Shown piece after piece: positions 47,831-59,231 of a DNA stretch of 64,000 nt. The DNA lies in contig JAZAYU010000257.1 of the NCBI GenBank assembly GCA_038501625.1, forward strand, positions 664,213 through 728,212, in the 5' to 3' direction. Origin of the DNA: Corbicula japonica. Lineage: Eukaryota; Mollusca; Bivalvia; Venerida; Cyrenidae. The position numbers and the translations under genes were made by a program. The notes under the pieces were generated by a model. That model had not been told where the DNA came from and searched no databases. It worked only from the letters and a program-made list of their open reading frames with translations. Numbering within the stretch: the first letter of the stretch is position 1; the number at the start of each line of letters is the position of its first letter.

Positions 47831-49802
47831 GTGCACCAAACATGTTGAAGTATCTTAGTCTGATACTGCTGACAGCTCAAAATGCCATGGTCATCCTGGT
47901 CGTGCGCTATGTGCGCACTAGGGGCGGGGAGATGTTTATGGCGACCTCAGCAGTTGTTATGTCAGAGGTCCTCAAGTTTACATCGAGTCTACTGATCATA
48001 TTTTACCAGCAGGGCAGTGTAAGACGCTGGTTACATCATCTTCATGAAAATATCATCCTTCAGCCAGGTAGGCATCTTCAACAGTCCCAAGTTTGGAGAT
48101 CAGTCTCAAATCTCAAGGATCTGATTGGCTGAAATGGAGACTGGTTGCCATTTCAGCTAATCAGATGCTTCAGATTTGAGACTTGTTTCCTGATTTAGTT
48201 TTATGATCTTGGGCCCTGCTGTATAAGTTAAACCTTTTACTCCATAGACTTTTCTTCATTGTATGGTTGAACAGTGTAGATCCAAATAAGCCAGCACATC
48301 AGAGCTGACTGATCAGGCTCTACACTGTCTGCTTTTTGATTTATTTGGTTATTTAAGCCAAAATGCAAACAGTGCAGATCTTGATTGATAGCTTTGCCAT
48401 TTTTCACTAAACATTTAAGAATAAAAATCTGGTTTCAACACTTAGCGACTTCTTGTTTTGGTTTTAAAGTTCAAGGTCAAAGTGGCCTTAATTCAATTTG
48501 TATGATATTGGGTAATCATTAACACAAAAACTTCTTCTTGTTTCCAGTAATAATGCCCTTCCTGTTTTGTTTTTCAGCTGATTGCCTCAAGATCTCTGTT
48601 CCATCCCTAGTTTATACTCTACAAAATAATCTTCTGTACATAGCTCTATCAAATCTAGATGCTGCAACTTTCCAGGTAATGTAATATTTGTTGATATGGT
48701 AAATTTGCTCATTAGCTTGACTTTTGAATAAACAAGAGTTGTTGCCATTTCCTTAAATTTTGTAAATATACAAAAAATCTCAATCATTATATATTTTATC
48801 AATTTCCCACAGTTCCATATAAATAAGCAGTTCTTCACTACTCCTTAGATCAGATTTTCAAATGAAAGTTATTCTGATACATACATTTAAGGTGGTTAGA
48901 TACCTTTTGACAGTAAAATATTAAAGTTGCCTGATAATTTTAAAATTTGGCATGTTGATAGTTTGACATTTCATGTTGTATAGCAACGTCTGTTTTCTTT
49001 TGAAATACTGTTAATCACCGTAAACCTGCCAATTTCTTATTTGCATATAATTATATTGTCTGTCATCCAATATTTATTCTGTAATTTTTTTTTGGAGAAA
49101 AGGGTTAAAGATTTCTATTGTTTGCTGGTTATATTTCAGGTGACTTATCAACTAAAGATTTTGACTACTGCTATATTTTCTGTGATCATGCTCAGGAAGT
49201 CCTTGTCGAGCACACAGTGGGTTTCCCTAGTCATTCTCTTCCTAGGAATATCCATTGTTCAGATGCAGCCAGAAAATTCTGGCCAGAGCCAGTCAGGCAG
49301 AGAACAGCGCCCCGTGTTGGGTTTATTTGCTGTGTGGGTTGCATGCCTTATGTCAGGATTTGCTGGAGTGTATTTTGAAAAGATTCTCAAAGGGACGAAA
49401 CAGTCGGTATGGTTACGTAACGTTCAACTTGGTTTGCTAGGTGCTGTGATTGGGATGATAACCATGGAAATCAAAGAAGGAGAAAAACTCCGAGAACTTG
49501 GATTTTTTTACGGATACGATTCTCTAGTCTGGTTGGTAATCATATTGCAGTCCATTGGAGGATTGTTAGTTGCCGTCGTAGTGAAATACGCTGACAATAT
49601 ATTAAAAGGATTTGCAGCATCCCTTGCAATAGTCGTCTCATGTGTTGTATCAGTATTTTTCTTCAGCTTCAGAATGTCATTCCAGTTCATGCTTGGTGCT
49701 AGTCTAGTTATGTTGTCAATATACTTGTACGGTAAATATGTGCCGGCACCTACTGCCCCTAGGAAACATGACGAACTGGATGGTAAAGTGCGTGCAATAT
49801 AA
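47831..49802 (+). CDS. SLC35A3-like: SLC35A-family nucleotide-sugar transporter (three exons)
   Basis: This Golgi membrane antiporter family imports UDP-sugars in exchange for UMP. Exons are 47831-48067, 48578-48675 and 49140-49802, with GT/AG introns and matching phases (1, then 0). From ATG 47842 the protein is 328 residues, normal for the family. Diagnostic stretches are RYVRT (22-26), the STAVV-like [11 protein letters not shown] (35-45), [20 protein letters not shown] (85-104), [11 protein letters not shown] (109-119), [12 protein letters not shown] (181-192) and [10 protein letters not shown] (257-266). Hydrophobic segments suggest about ten membrane spans, with a polar Gln/Ser/Glu linker at 152-167. 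Wording favours UDP-GlcNAc (A3), with A2-like features at the end ([13 protein letters not shown]). The acceptor before exon 1 implies an upstream leader exon. The tail ends in a basic/acidic stretch. Confidence 0.93.
48080..48215. repeat. CCAAT hairpin repeat, copy in transporter intron
   Basis: GATCAGTCTCAAATCTCAAGG..GATTGGCTGAAATGG faces CCATTTCAGCTAATCAGATGC..GATTTGAGACTTG. It lies about 12 bases beyond the splice donor of the first transporter exon. Confidence 0.8.
48231..48397 (+). mobile_element. GATC-rich foldback MITE copy in transporter intron
   Basis: AACCTTTTACTCCATAGAC, GTGTAGATCCAAATAAGCC, CTGATCAGGCTCTACACTG and TGATTTATTTGGTTATTT follow the family order. The right half is truncated. 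Confidence 0.65.
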
Positions 49803-49973
49803 TGTTCCTTCTAATCTTAATTATTCAAGACTTAGTATAGCCTTATTTTGACATACTCTTGTTCCATTCTGGGGATGGATTTGGGGGCCTGGGGTTGAAA
49901 TCATGTTGATGTGTCACTTTGCTCTGTGATCAGACTATTAGACTGCACAATTGTGCAACAGATCTGTTCCCAA

Positions 49974-50106
49974 GGTTATGAAAGTGAGCATGGAAACCAG
50001 TCTCAAATCTCAAGCATTTGATTGGCTAAAATAGTGACTGGTCGCCATTTCAGCCAATCAGATGCTTGAGATTTGAGACTGGTTTCGAATCTCAGTTTTA
50101 TAACTT
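49974..50106. repeat. CCAAT hairpin repeat, best copy (133 bp)
   Basis: The left arm GAAACCAGTCTCAAATCTCAA..GATTGGCTAAAAT and the right arm ATTTCAGCCAATCAGATGC..GATTTGAGACTGGTTTC are almost perfectly inverted around 50040. The outer TTATGAAAGTGAG faces CTCAGTTTTATAA. Both arms carry an ATTGG/CCAAT box. Confidence 0.9.
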
Positions 50107-51267
50107 CCTGATCTGGATATCAGTGATCTTGATATAAAGGGATTTCAATAGATGCAGATTCATGCATTTTGATGCCAGTCAATCTGAATTTATCTTATTT
50201 TCATCCCACCTTATTCTTGGTTTGTGGGTCATGTTGATGCAGAAAAAAAATATTTATATATAAATTGGGTCTATTGCATTTTAAATATCAAGCAAATATT
50301 ATCCATGAAAACAAATAAAAAATGAAGTGAAGTTCACTGAAAACACATGATAATCTAATTATGACCCATGATAAATCTTAATGGGTGTCAAATGACCCTG
50401 ACCCAGTTATCAAAAAATATAGAAATCCCTGATATACACTGTTAGACTTCTATATTGAGTTTGCATGTATAAAAAAGTATGTATATTTTTGTTGCTTGTA
50501 AGTATTTTGTTACTTAGAAATAATATTTAAAGTCACATATTTTGTCAAGATTTTGATTTCATAGTTTTTTTTTCGATGTATTAAATAACATATCAAATTT
50601 AATTAACAAAATAAATGGCATAGGAAAATTAATTATAATTAGTAATTGTTTTATAATTAAGTATTTTATAAAGGACCTTTCGGTCAAAATGAATTTTTTA
50701 CAGCACATTTAGATGTACAAATTACACTGTAAAATATTACAAAATGTTTACCTTGTTAAAACAGACCTGAAAATTACTTGTTCACATGCCTTGCTGCCAT
50801 ATTTCTTTTATGTAAAGACCCATATGACGGAGAAAAGATTTTATATGCATATTTGTTATTTCAAAGAATCCTTATTCAATGATGAGGAAACAAAATCTAT
50901 TTTGGTCATTAGTTACCTGTTCTAGTCAACTGTTGTAATACGGGTTGTTTTACACCATACAGTAGGGAATGTCATCAAAGAGATGTTTTTGACATAGCAA
51001 TATACATCCAGACATTTATGAGTATTAAAGTTTTATAGAGCTGTATACTTCTGTCACTGTACATTAATAGTTTGTTAGCTACCAACAAAGTTTTTACATA
51101 TTATCATAATTTATTGGTTTAAGGCACTTTCTGCCTTTTTTAAATGTCAAACATATGTTATGCCTTCCGAAAAATCCAATAATACAGAGTATTGTGCAAA
51201 TGTGATATTTGTACAAGAATAATGTAAATGCTGTTTGTTCCATTTGTAAAGTTTTTGTCACACTTGC

Positions 51268-51450
51268 CAACAGGTTAAATCCAGATCAGGCAGCACATCA
51301 TGCTGTCTGATCAGAATCTACGCTCTTCACCTCAGAAATATAAAAAAAAATCATAAGCTTAACAGTGTAGATCCTGATCAGATGGCACTTTTTAGATTCT
51401 CATCAGATAGTACAAATGTGCAAGCTAATCTGAATCTTCACTTTTTTCTC
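51268..51450 (+). mobile_element. GATC-rich foldback MITE, degraded copy
   Basis: AAATCCAGATCAGGCAGCAC, CTGTCTGATCAGAATCTACG and CAGTGTAGATCCTGATCAG are present. The centre is altered. Confidence 0.6.
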
Positions 51451-51818
51451 ATGTAATTACAGCAATATCCCACTGGGTAACTGACCAGTGCATTTCTATT
51501 TGCCAATGTATAACTCTGTAATTAACATGATCCAATTTTTAGTTGGTAAGACAGTTTGGCACACATTGTAAATGCTGTGGGTTGTTGACTTGTTAATGTT
51601 GCTGAAGTTACTTCTTATGTTAGTATGCACTTGTTATGTATGAGTCACAAACTCTAATGGTTACTGGTTGCTTAAATTGCTCTGTGTTTTTGTAAGATAT
51701 TTATAACTAAATGTATGAGCTGTGCACAGAGTTGTAGCATTTTTATAAAGACTATCAATTTAATTTTAATGTCTTTTTACTTAAACTATTAGACGAGATT
51801 TTAAATGCAAACTGTGCC

Positions 51819-51900
51819 AAGTTGCCATTGCAGCCAATCAGATGCTTGAAATTTGAGTCTGGTTACCAATCTCAGTTTTATAACCTTGGGACCAGGACAT
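51819..51900 (-). repeat. CCAAT hairpin repeat, half copy
   Basis: Only the right arm is present: GCCATTGCAGCCAATCAGATGC..AATTTGAGTCTGGTTACC..CTCAGTTTTATAACC. Confidence 0.7.
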
Positions 51901-51989
51901 GTCTTTCTTATGGTAGCTTGACTCTTGAAACACCATTCAGGATATAACTCCACAGCTTCTATACAAGAACTGATCAGGATCTACACAGG

Positions 51990-52093
51990 GCTGAAGGTTA
52001 TAAAACTGAGCTTGGAAACCAGTCTCAAATCTCAAGCATCTGAGTGGCTTAAATGGCAACTGGTCTCCATGCTCAGCTTTATAACGTTGGGCA
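51990..52093. repeat. CCAAT hairpin repeat, copy with shortened right arm
   Basis: The left arm GGTTATAAAACTGAGC..CCAGTCTCAAATCTCAAGC is intact. The right arm is reduced to CTGGTCTCCATGCTCAGC..TTTATAACG. Confidence 0.7.
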
Positions 52094-52251
52094 CTGTTTC
52101 ACTTTCACTGAAATCTAATAAATCTTAAAGCAAACATTGTAGATCCATATCAGACTGTCCAGTTGTCTGTGTCACTAATCTAAGATCAGCTTGTGCACCC
52201 ATGAAGTCTGTGCTTGCTCAACACTGAAGTACATTTGGGCAGAATATTAAT

Positions 52252-52500
52252 CCTTTACTCCATGGAATATGGCTGTTACCCAATGGGTGATCAGTGTACA
52301 TCCTGAACATATGGCACATCCTTGCCATCTGATCAGCATCTATATTGTACCCGTTAAATTCAAAAGGTTATTTCTTACCAAGAAGCAAACATTGTAGATC
52401 CTGATCATATGGCACAGATGTGCTGGCTAATCTAGATCTACGCTGTTTGCACATGTGTTAAAACCAGTATACATGTACCAGTATATGGAGTAAAGGATTT
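52252..52500 (+). mobile_element. GATC-rich foldback MITE, long copy
   Basis: The copy runs from CCTTTACTCCATGGAATATGG to ATATGGAGTAAAGGATT, so its ends are inverted. Family blocks lie between, including AAAAGGTTATTTCTTACCAAG at the centre. Confidence 0.8.
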
Positions 52501-53544
52501 ATAAATTGACTCATTTTCAAGAGATGTGTCTATTTAAGATTGGTATGTTGAACATTATACATTTGTTATATGTAAAAGGGTTAACAAGCAAGCATCATTT
52601 TATGGGGCCAGAAAATCAAGGCTTGGTACATGTACTTTATGTTTGATAATGACCCATCATGTTCACCGAAGTAAAAAATAAGAAAAAGTATTGCTGTTCT
52701 AGTATCACTTGTTACTTAAAAGCTATGTCCTGTACTGTGATGGCAGCAGCAAATTTTATTAACGCTAAACCCACCTTTACAGAAAACCAACCAAATAGAT
52801 TTTATTATAGTTAGACTGTCTGTTTCAGACATTTATGCTAAGCTGATAGTGTCCTTATGGTACAACATTGTTGTTTTGTAGGTCTGGTGATTTTGTTAAA
52901 TTTCCACTGTTTTCAATTAGATACGGTTTTGAAACTTTACAAGGTTGTGTGAGAGCAGAGTAGTACCCACAGGGGCAAGTTTCATGACTTTTGTACCTTT
53001 TTATATAACAACTTTGGTTAAGTCTTTTGTCAATGTCCAGTTTTTCTCAGAGATGTTTCAAGGTACAGCTATTAAAATTACCATTGTTTGACATTGAAAC
53101 AGCTGTTCTGTCTGAAAGTTTCATAACTCTGAATTGTATTTGAATAGAGTTGATGACCTTTTAAATTAGAATTTTTGTTTTTCATTCAACTACACTTATT
53201 TAGTAACCATTAAAAGCTACAGCCTTGAAACTTATTTTGGGAGTTTTTCATTTGCAATACCACTTAAAAAAAACACTTCTCAAATCCATAGTTGTTGACT
53301 ACAGTTTTTGTCTGTTATGTCCATATATACCTTTAAGTTAACATATCTTTGTGACCAACAGATGTTAGTGAACACTGTTATTGGGTGTAACAGAGTGAGG
53401 ATTAACAAACAGAGTGCAGCTATTGTGATTGTCAGATATTTCACTCTTGTAAATAACTTCACAATGTTAAGTGTAACACTTCAGTATAATCAAGAAGGCA
53501 TTATCTGAATTGACAGGCCAAAGATTTTCTGTTTTTCATTTTTA

Positions 53545-55508
53545 ACTAGAGCTGTCACTGAAGGTGATTAATACCCCCACAATACTGCTCTGTCAGAGTA
53601 TGCAGAAAAATAATGTTCGCATCTTTTTACCTAACACATCACAAGATTTTGTTAAATCATTCCATTACAAAAAATAATGGACTGACCTACATGAAAAATA
53701 TGTTACACACATCTACACTTCAAGCCGAACATGTTTTAAGTTTGACGTAATTACCTTGAAAACTGTACCAGTAGTTCGCATCACAGCATTTTGTTAAATA
53801 GTGATCCGCTAAAAAAATAATGGACTGTTCCAGAAGGAAAAAATGTGTTGTACATGTACAATTCATGCTGAATATATGTTAAAAGTTTCAAGTCAATATA
53901 TTGTAAACAGGAGAAGTAGTTTGTGTCATAAGATTATGCTAAATAATGCTCCCCTACAAAAAATAATGGACTGATCCACAAAAAATATGTCAATTACATG
54001 CATTCTTCATGCAGAACTCATTATTTCAGTTTCAAGTCGATATCTTGAAAACTGTAGAAGTTTGCATAAGACGATTTTGTTAAATCATGTGCCCTGCAAA
54101 ATATAATGGACTGATCCACACCAAAAATATGTCACGCACATCTACACTTCATGCCGAACATATGTTTAAAGTTTCAAGTCAGTATCTTAAAATCTGTAGA
54201 AGTAGTTGGGGGTCACAAGATTTTGTTGAATCGTGCTCCCCTTCTAAAAAATAATGGACTGATCCACATGAAAAAAGTATGTCATGCAAATCTACTCACA
54301 AACGTATGTTTAAAGTTTGAAATTAGGAAAAGTAATTTGAATCATAAGATTTTGTTAAAAATGAAAGATTTTGTTAAATAATGCTCCCCTTCAAAAAATA
54401 ATGGACTGATCCACACAAAAAATATGTCGCTTACATGCGCACTTCATGCAGAACATAAGATTTCAGTTTCATGTTGATGTCTTGAAAACTGTAAGAGTTT
54501 GCATAAAACAGTTTTGTTTTATTATGTCCCCAACAAAAAATAATGGACTGACCCACATGAAAAATATGTCACGCACATCTACACTTCATGCCGAACATAT
54601 GTGTAAAGTTTCAAGCCAATATCTTGAAAACTGTAGAAGAAGTTCGCGTCACAAGATTTTGTTGAATTGTGCTCCCTCCAAAAAATAATGGACTGATCCA
54701 CATGAGAAAAAAAAAAGTTTCCGCAAATTTACTCACGAACTAAAGTTTAAAGTTTCAAGTCGATATCTTCAAAACTGTTTACGTAGTAAGTTCCAAAGAC
54801 CAACCACAAAAGTTTGCATAAAACGGTTTTGTTTAATCATATGTCCCCTACAAAAAATAATGGACTGATCTACATGAAAACAATGTCATGCACATCTACA
54901 CTTCATGCTGAGCATATGTGTAAAGTTTCAAGTCAATATCTTGAAAACTGTAGAAGAAGTTTGCGTCACAAGATTTTGTTGAATTGTGCTCCCTTCCAAA
55001 AATAATGGACTGATCCACATGAGAAAAAAAACAGTTTGCGCTAATCTACTCACGAACATATGTTAAAAGTTTCAAGGTGATATCTTGAAAACTGTTGACG
55101 TAGTAAGTGTCAAAGACTTACCACAAAAATTGCATAGAACGATTTTGTTTCATCATGTCCCCTACAAAAAATAATGGACTGATCCACATAAAAAATATGT
55201 CATGCACATCTACACTTCATACCGTACATTTGTGTAAAGTTTCAAAACAATACATGTATCTTGAAAACTAGGAGAAGTTCGCGTCACAAGATTTTCTTTA
55301 ATCATGCACCCCTCCAAAAAATAATGGACTGTTCCATATTAAAAACAAATAGTTCGTGCAAATCTACTCACGAACATATGTATAAAGTTTCAAGTTGATA
55401 TCTTGAAATCTATTGACGTAGCAAGTGCCACAGACCAACCACCCAACCAACCAACCTACCGGATGATGACTCATATATACCCCATACTTTATATGCGGGG
55501 GTATAAAA
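53545..55508 (+). mobile_element. Pearl-like element D with about 145-bp units
   Basis: It starts ACTAGAGCTGTCACTGAAGG then GATTAATACCCCCAC and ends ATGCGGGGGTATAAAAA. About twelve units at 140-173-bp spacing contain AAAAAATAATGGACTGATCC, CACATCTACACTTCATGC, CGAACATATGTTTAAAGTTTC and GATATCTTGAAAACTGTAG. A CCAA tetranucleotide run (55435-55460) precedes the end domain. Its termini are the inverse of those of element B. Confidence 0.85.
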
Positions 55509-55886
55509 AGTACATTGCTTGAAATCATTTATGATTCATCAGATTCAAAGTTATAATGGTAAATTAATTGAATTCTAAATCATATTAATGTTAGAATTAA
55601 AATAATGAATAAAAGGTAGCGTACAGTGATATATTGATATTGCAGGATTTATCACGGAACGTCATTTAGATGTGCAGATATATTTCACTCGGGGCTATGC
55701 CTCTTACGATATTATCCTTCTGCATAATTATAGAAAATTGTTATGTTTATTGGCTCATATAAGGTTATTAAGTCATCCATTACTCTGCCTTCATGTTGTG
55801 ATTTCCAAACATCACATGATAAAACATCACTTTTGAAATTTCATGAGGAAACTAACAAAAGTAGGTTTAGAGTGTGTTCCACCTTA

Positions 55887-55988
55887 TCCCTTTCCTCCAT
55901 AGATACACCTTTGTGGTGTGGGCAAACAGTGTAGATCAAGATCAACCCACACATCTTTGCTGTCTGATCAGGATCTACACTTTTTATT
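55887..55988 (+). mobile_element. GATC-rich MITE, left half of a split copy
   Basis: TATCCCTTTCCTCCATAGATA to CTGATCAGGATCTACACTTTT is the left half of the family. The sequence then passes directly into element F and resumes at 57093. Confidence 0.85.
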
Positions 55989-57092
55989 TTTAGCTCACCT
56001 GTGACGTAGTGACAAGGTGAGCTTTTGTGATCGCATTTGTCTGGCGTCCGGCGTGCATCCGTAAACTTTTGATTTAAACGACATCTCCTCTTAAACCCCT
56101 GGGCCAAAGTTGATGAAACTTGCCACGGATGTTCCTTGCATGAAGCTCTTCCAAAGTTGTTAAAGAAATCAATATTCCATGCAGAACTCTGGTTGCCATG
56201 GCAACCTAAAGGAAAAACTTTAAAAATCTTCTTGTCTGAAACCACAAGGCCTAGAGCTAAGATATTTGGCATTTAGCACCCTCTAGTGGAACTCTACAAA
56301 GATTGTTCAAATTATTTCCCTGGGGTCAAAATTGGCTCTGCCCCAGGGGTCACTTCATTTTACATAGACTTTATAGGAAATCTTTAAAAATCTTCTTCTC
56401 ACAAACCACAACGCGTACAGCTTAGATATTTGGTAAGTAGCATTGTCTAATGGATGTCTACTAAATTTGTTCAAATTATGTCCCCTGGGCCAAAATCGGC
56501 CACGCCCTAGGGTTCTCTTGGTTTACATAATATATATATAGTTATATAGGAAAAACATGAAAATCTTCTTTAAAACCACAAGGCCTAAAGCCTTAATATT
56601 TGATATATAGCATCATCTAGTGGTCCTCTACCAAAATTGTTCAAACTATCCCCCTGGGGTCAAAAATGGCCCTGCCCCAGGGGTAACTTGTTTTACATAG
56701 ACTTATATAGGGAAAACTTTAAAAAATCTTCTTCTCAAAAACCACAAGGCCTAGAACCTTGGTATTTGGTATGTGTCATCATGTAGTTGGTCCTCTACAA
56801 AAGTTGTTCAAATTATTCTCCTGGGGTCAAAAATGGCTCCGCCCCGGGGGGTCACTAGTTTTATTACATAGTGTTATATATTAAATCTTTAAAAATCTTC
56901 TACTCTGAAGCCGTAAGGCCTAGAGCTTAGATATTTGGTATAGAGCATCATCTAGTTACATTTTCTTCACAATAGCAGCTTAATTTTTTAAATTTTTTTG
57001 ACTTGTTTTTACCAAACTTGCACAAAACTCTTGCAACCATTGAGCAGTTGTTGACAGGTGAGCGACCCAAGGTCCTACAGACCCTCTTGTTT
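55989..57092 (-). mobile_element. Pearl-like element F, nested in a MITE
   Basis: TTAGCTCACCTGTGACGTAG with AAGGTGAGCTTTT forms a terminal hairpin. TCTGGCGTCCGGCGTGC replaces the tetranucleotide run. The right edge is CAGGTGAGCGACCCAAGGTCC..CTCTTGTTTT. About five units of 165-168 bp carry AAAATCTTCTTCTC, CCACAAGGCCTAGAGC, CATCATCTAGTGG and CCCCTGGGGTCAAAAATGGC. It splits a GATC-rich MITE, so it inserted later than that copy. Confidence 0.85.
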
Positions 57093-57213
57093 TATTCTTT
57101 AGGTTATTTCTGACCAAAAAGTGATCTGTGTAGATCCAGATCAGCTAGCTGATCTGGATCTACATAGTTTGCCCACGGATAACAACCATATTTCATGGAG
57201 TTGAGGGTTAAGT
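57093..57213 (+). mobile_element. GATC-rich MITE, right half of a split copy
   Basis: TTATTCTTTAGGTTATTTCTG, GTGTAGATCCAGATCAGC, GCTGATCTGGATCTACATAG and ATGGAGTTGAGGGTTAAG complete the copy begun at 55887. Confidence 0.85.
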
Positions 57214-57857
57214 TTCTTTTTCTCATGTATGTGTTTTAGCTGATAAAACTGTAACTATTATTATACAGAACTGTTGTCTTGGTAGTTGTTACTTCATCAT
57301 TTCAATTACTTGCTGAAAAGTTATTGTCTTGTGAGGATGCTGCTTACATTATACATCATTATACACCATGTAGGCCGGTTGTTCATGATTCACCTCATGG
57401 TTTCAGTATGGTGTTAAAAGGTATCTTACTGATCTCTCTCACAATTTGTCTGTTCATTATTCAAATATGTCCCTATTTAGCTTATATTATTATATATTTA
57501 TGTTCTAGTAATAATTATCGCTTTGTGTGTTTATCACAAATCTGGCTTCCAGAGCATATTTTGGCAATCTGAAAAGTTTCCACTGTACTTCACACACTAA
57601 GTGTTCACCACACTATGGAGGATTGTCTTGTCCAAGAATCATGACCCTACCCAGGAATAATTTATTTTTACTGAATAAGCTCTGGAATGGTATATACATG
57701 AGTGGCTAGTCACATGTGAAAATACAGTCCATTCGCAATTACTCGAAGTGCTAAGGGTCCACCCAATTTCACATTTCAAGAAATTTCGTACATGTATTGC
57801 ACTCCTTGTATTAACTCTGGCCGGCTGCCATAATTATTTCACGTGATGATTATCAAT

Positions 57858-57938
57858 ATGCATGGATGTGCCGGCTGATCTGGATCTAAACTGTTTTCGC
57901 CCTAGCAATAAAGGTGTATCTATACAGGAAAGGGTTAA
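57858..57938 (+). mobile_element. GATC-rich MITE, right-end fragment
   Basis: GGATGTGCCGGCTGATCTGG, CCCTAGCAATAAAGGTG and CAGGAAAGGGTTAA are present. The left half is missing. Confidence 0.75.
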
Positions 57939-58094
57939 GTGAAAATGTCATTTAATGATTAATGTCTGCACGAAATTTGACCCATGTAAATTAAATGAGA
58001 CCACAGTAGAAAGTGTTTTTTTTCTAAAACAGAGAATGGCTTAAAACTTGCAAAGTAATAGTATTGCAATTGCATATTGAATTACATCTGAGCT

Positions 58095-58184
58095 GGAGGT
58101 TATAAAGCTGAGTTTGGAAACCAGTCTCAAATCTCAAGCATCTGATTGGCTGAAATGGCGACCAGCTTTATAACATTCAGTCCA
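58095..58184 (+). repeat. CCAAT hairpin repeat, left half
   Basis: GGTTATAAAGCTGAGTTTGG..CAGTCTCAAATCTCAAGC..GATTGGCTGAAATGGCG ends abruptly in ACCAGCTTTATAAC, so most of the right arm is lost. Confidence 0.75.
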
Positions 58185-58301
58185 GGTTGGATCCATCTCC
58201 CATATTCCAACAAAAAATAATCATAATTGATTGAAAAAAAATTACCTTATTGTCAACACCCTTAGTGTAGGGGATTTTCACCCTCCATGAATACTTACTG
58301 G

Positions 58302-58539
58302 TTAACCCTTTCCTCCATATATATGTATTTTTACGCATGTGCTACCAGTGTAGATCCAGATGGGCCATCACATGCATGCCGTCTGATCAGGATCTGCACT
58401 GGTCACATTATTGTCAGAAATAACCTGATTAAAAAGCAAACAGTTTAGATCCTGATCAGACGACACGGATGTGCCAGTAGATCAGGATTTAAACTGTTTG
58501 CCCATGCAATAAAGGTGTATCTATGGAGGAAAGGGTTAA
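58302..58539. mobile_element. GATC-rich foldback MITE, reference copy (238 bp)
   Basis: The ends are inverted: TTAACCCTTTCCTCCATA at left and ATGGAGGAAAGGGTTAA at right. Between them are GTGTAGATCCAGATGGGCC, GTCTGATCAGGATCTGCAC, TTGTCAGAAATAACCTGATT (the centre, here inverted relative to other copies), GATCCTGATCAGACG and CAATAAAGGTGTATC. A centre that occurs in either orientation fits a family that is itself nearly palindromic. Confidence 0.85.
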
Positions 58540-58992
58540 AAATAGTCACAGTCTTGTACAAGTAAATAGGGACATTCAGAACACACCATGTTGACTTGCA
58601 TCTTGTTCCAGAATTTTATTAACTTTTTCAATCATGTTATTGAATTTTAATAGTATGTTCTTCAAAAATTAGCAGTTTTATTTACTGTTATTTTATAGAC
58701 AATTGGTAGAATGTATATAACTTTGTAGTATTATGGCAGATAAAATAGTTGGGTATTAGTGATCAAGAACTGGGTTTTAACAGTCTTATTATTTTTATTA
58801 TTCTGGATTGTTTTTATCGTTTAATTCTCTTCTAGTCTTCCGCTTATTAGTCACTGTTGGACAGTCACTAAAAATCTTAAATGATCCACTAGGGATTTTT
58901 ATTCCCTTTAATAAGTGTTTTTATGTATAATGTATGTAATTTCTAAAAGAGGGGCATTATAGGGTCTAGAGTTACATGTCCAGGTTTCATAG

Positions 58993-59231
58993 TTAACTTA
59001 TACTTCATATATATGCCTTTTGTTGTATGCATGAACTGTGTAGATCCAGATCATCAGGCACATCTGTGCCATCTGATCAGGATTTGCACTGTTTGATTAT
59101 TGGTCAGAATTAACCTAATGAATAAAAAAGCAGACAGAAGAGATCATGATCAGAAGGTGCAGATATGCCGGCTAATCTGTATCTGCATCTACACCTGTAT
59201 GATGAAGGCGTATCTATGAAGCAAAAGGTTA
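58993..59231. mobile_element. GATC-rich foldback MITE copy
   Basis: GTGTAGATCCAGATCATCAGG, CCATCTGATCAGGATTTGC, GGTCAGAATTAACCTAATGA and GCCGGCTAATCTGTATCTGC follow the family order. The terminal AGCAAAAGGTTA is altered. Confidence 0.75.

Larger units (their letters stand above)
49803..53544. other. Region downstream of the transporter gene
   Basis: A candidate polyadenylation signal, AATAAA, lies at 50314-50319 and would give a 3' untranslated region of about 0.5 kb. Beyond it are hairpin and foldback copies listed separately, and otherwise AT-rich DNA without a recognised gene. Confidence 0.4.

Noticed and set aside
55841..56272. 143-codon minus-strand frame
   Set aside because: It overlaps the MITE half and the hairpin end of element F, both repetitive.
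57279..57572. 97-codon frame with a hydrophobic segment (possible membrane protein)
   Set aside because: The hydrophobicity follows from T-rich DNA; there is no signal peptide, family motif or credible exon partner.
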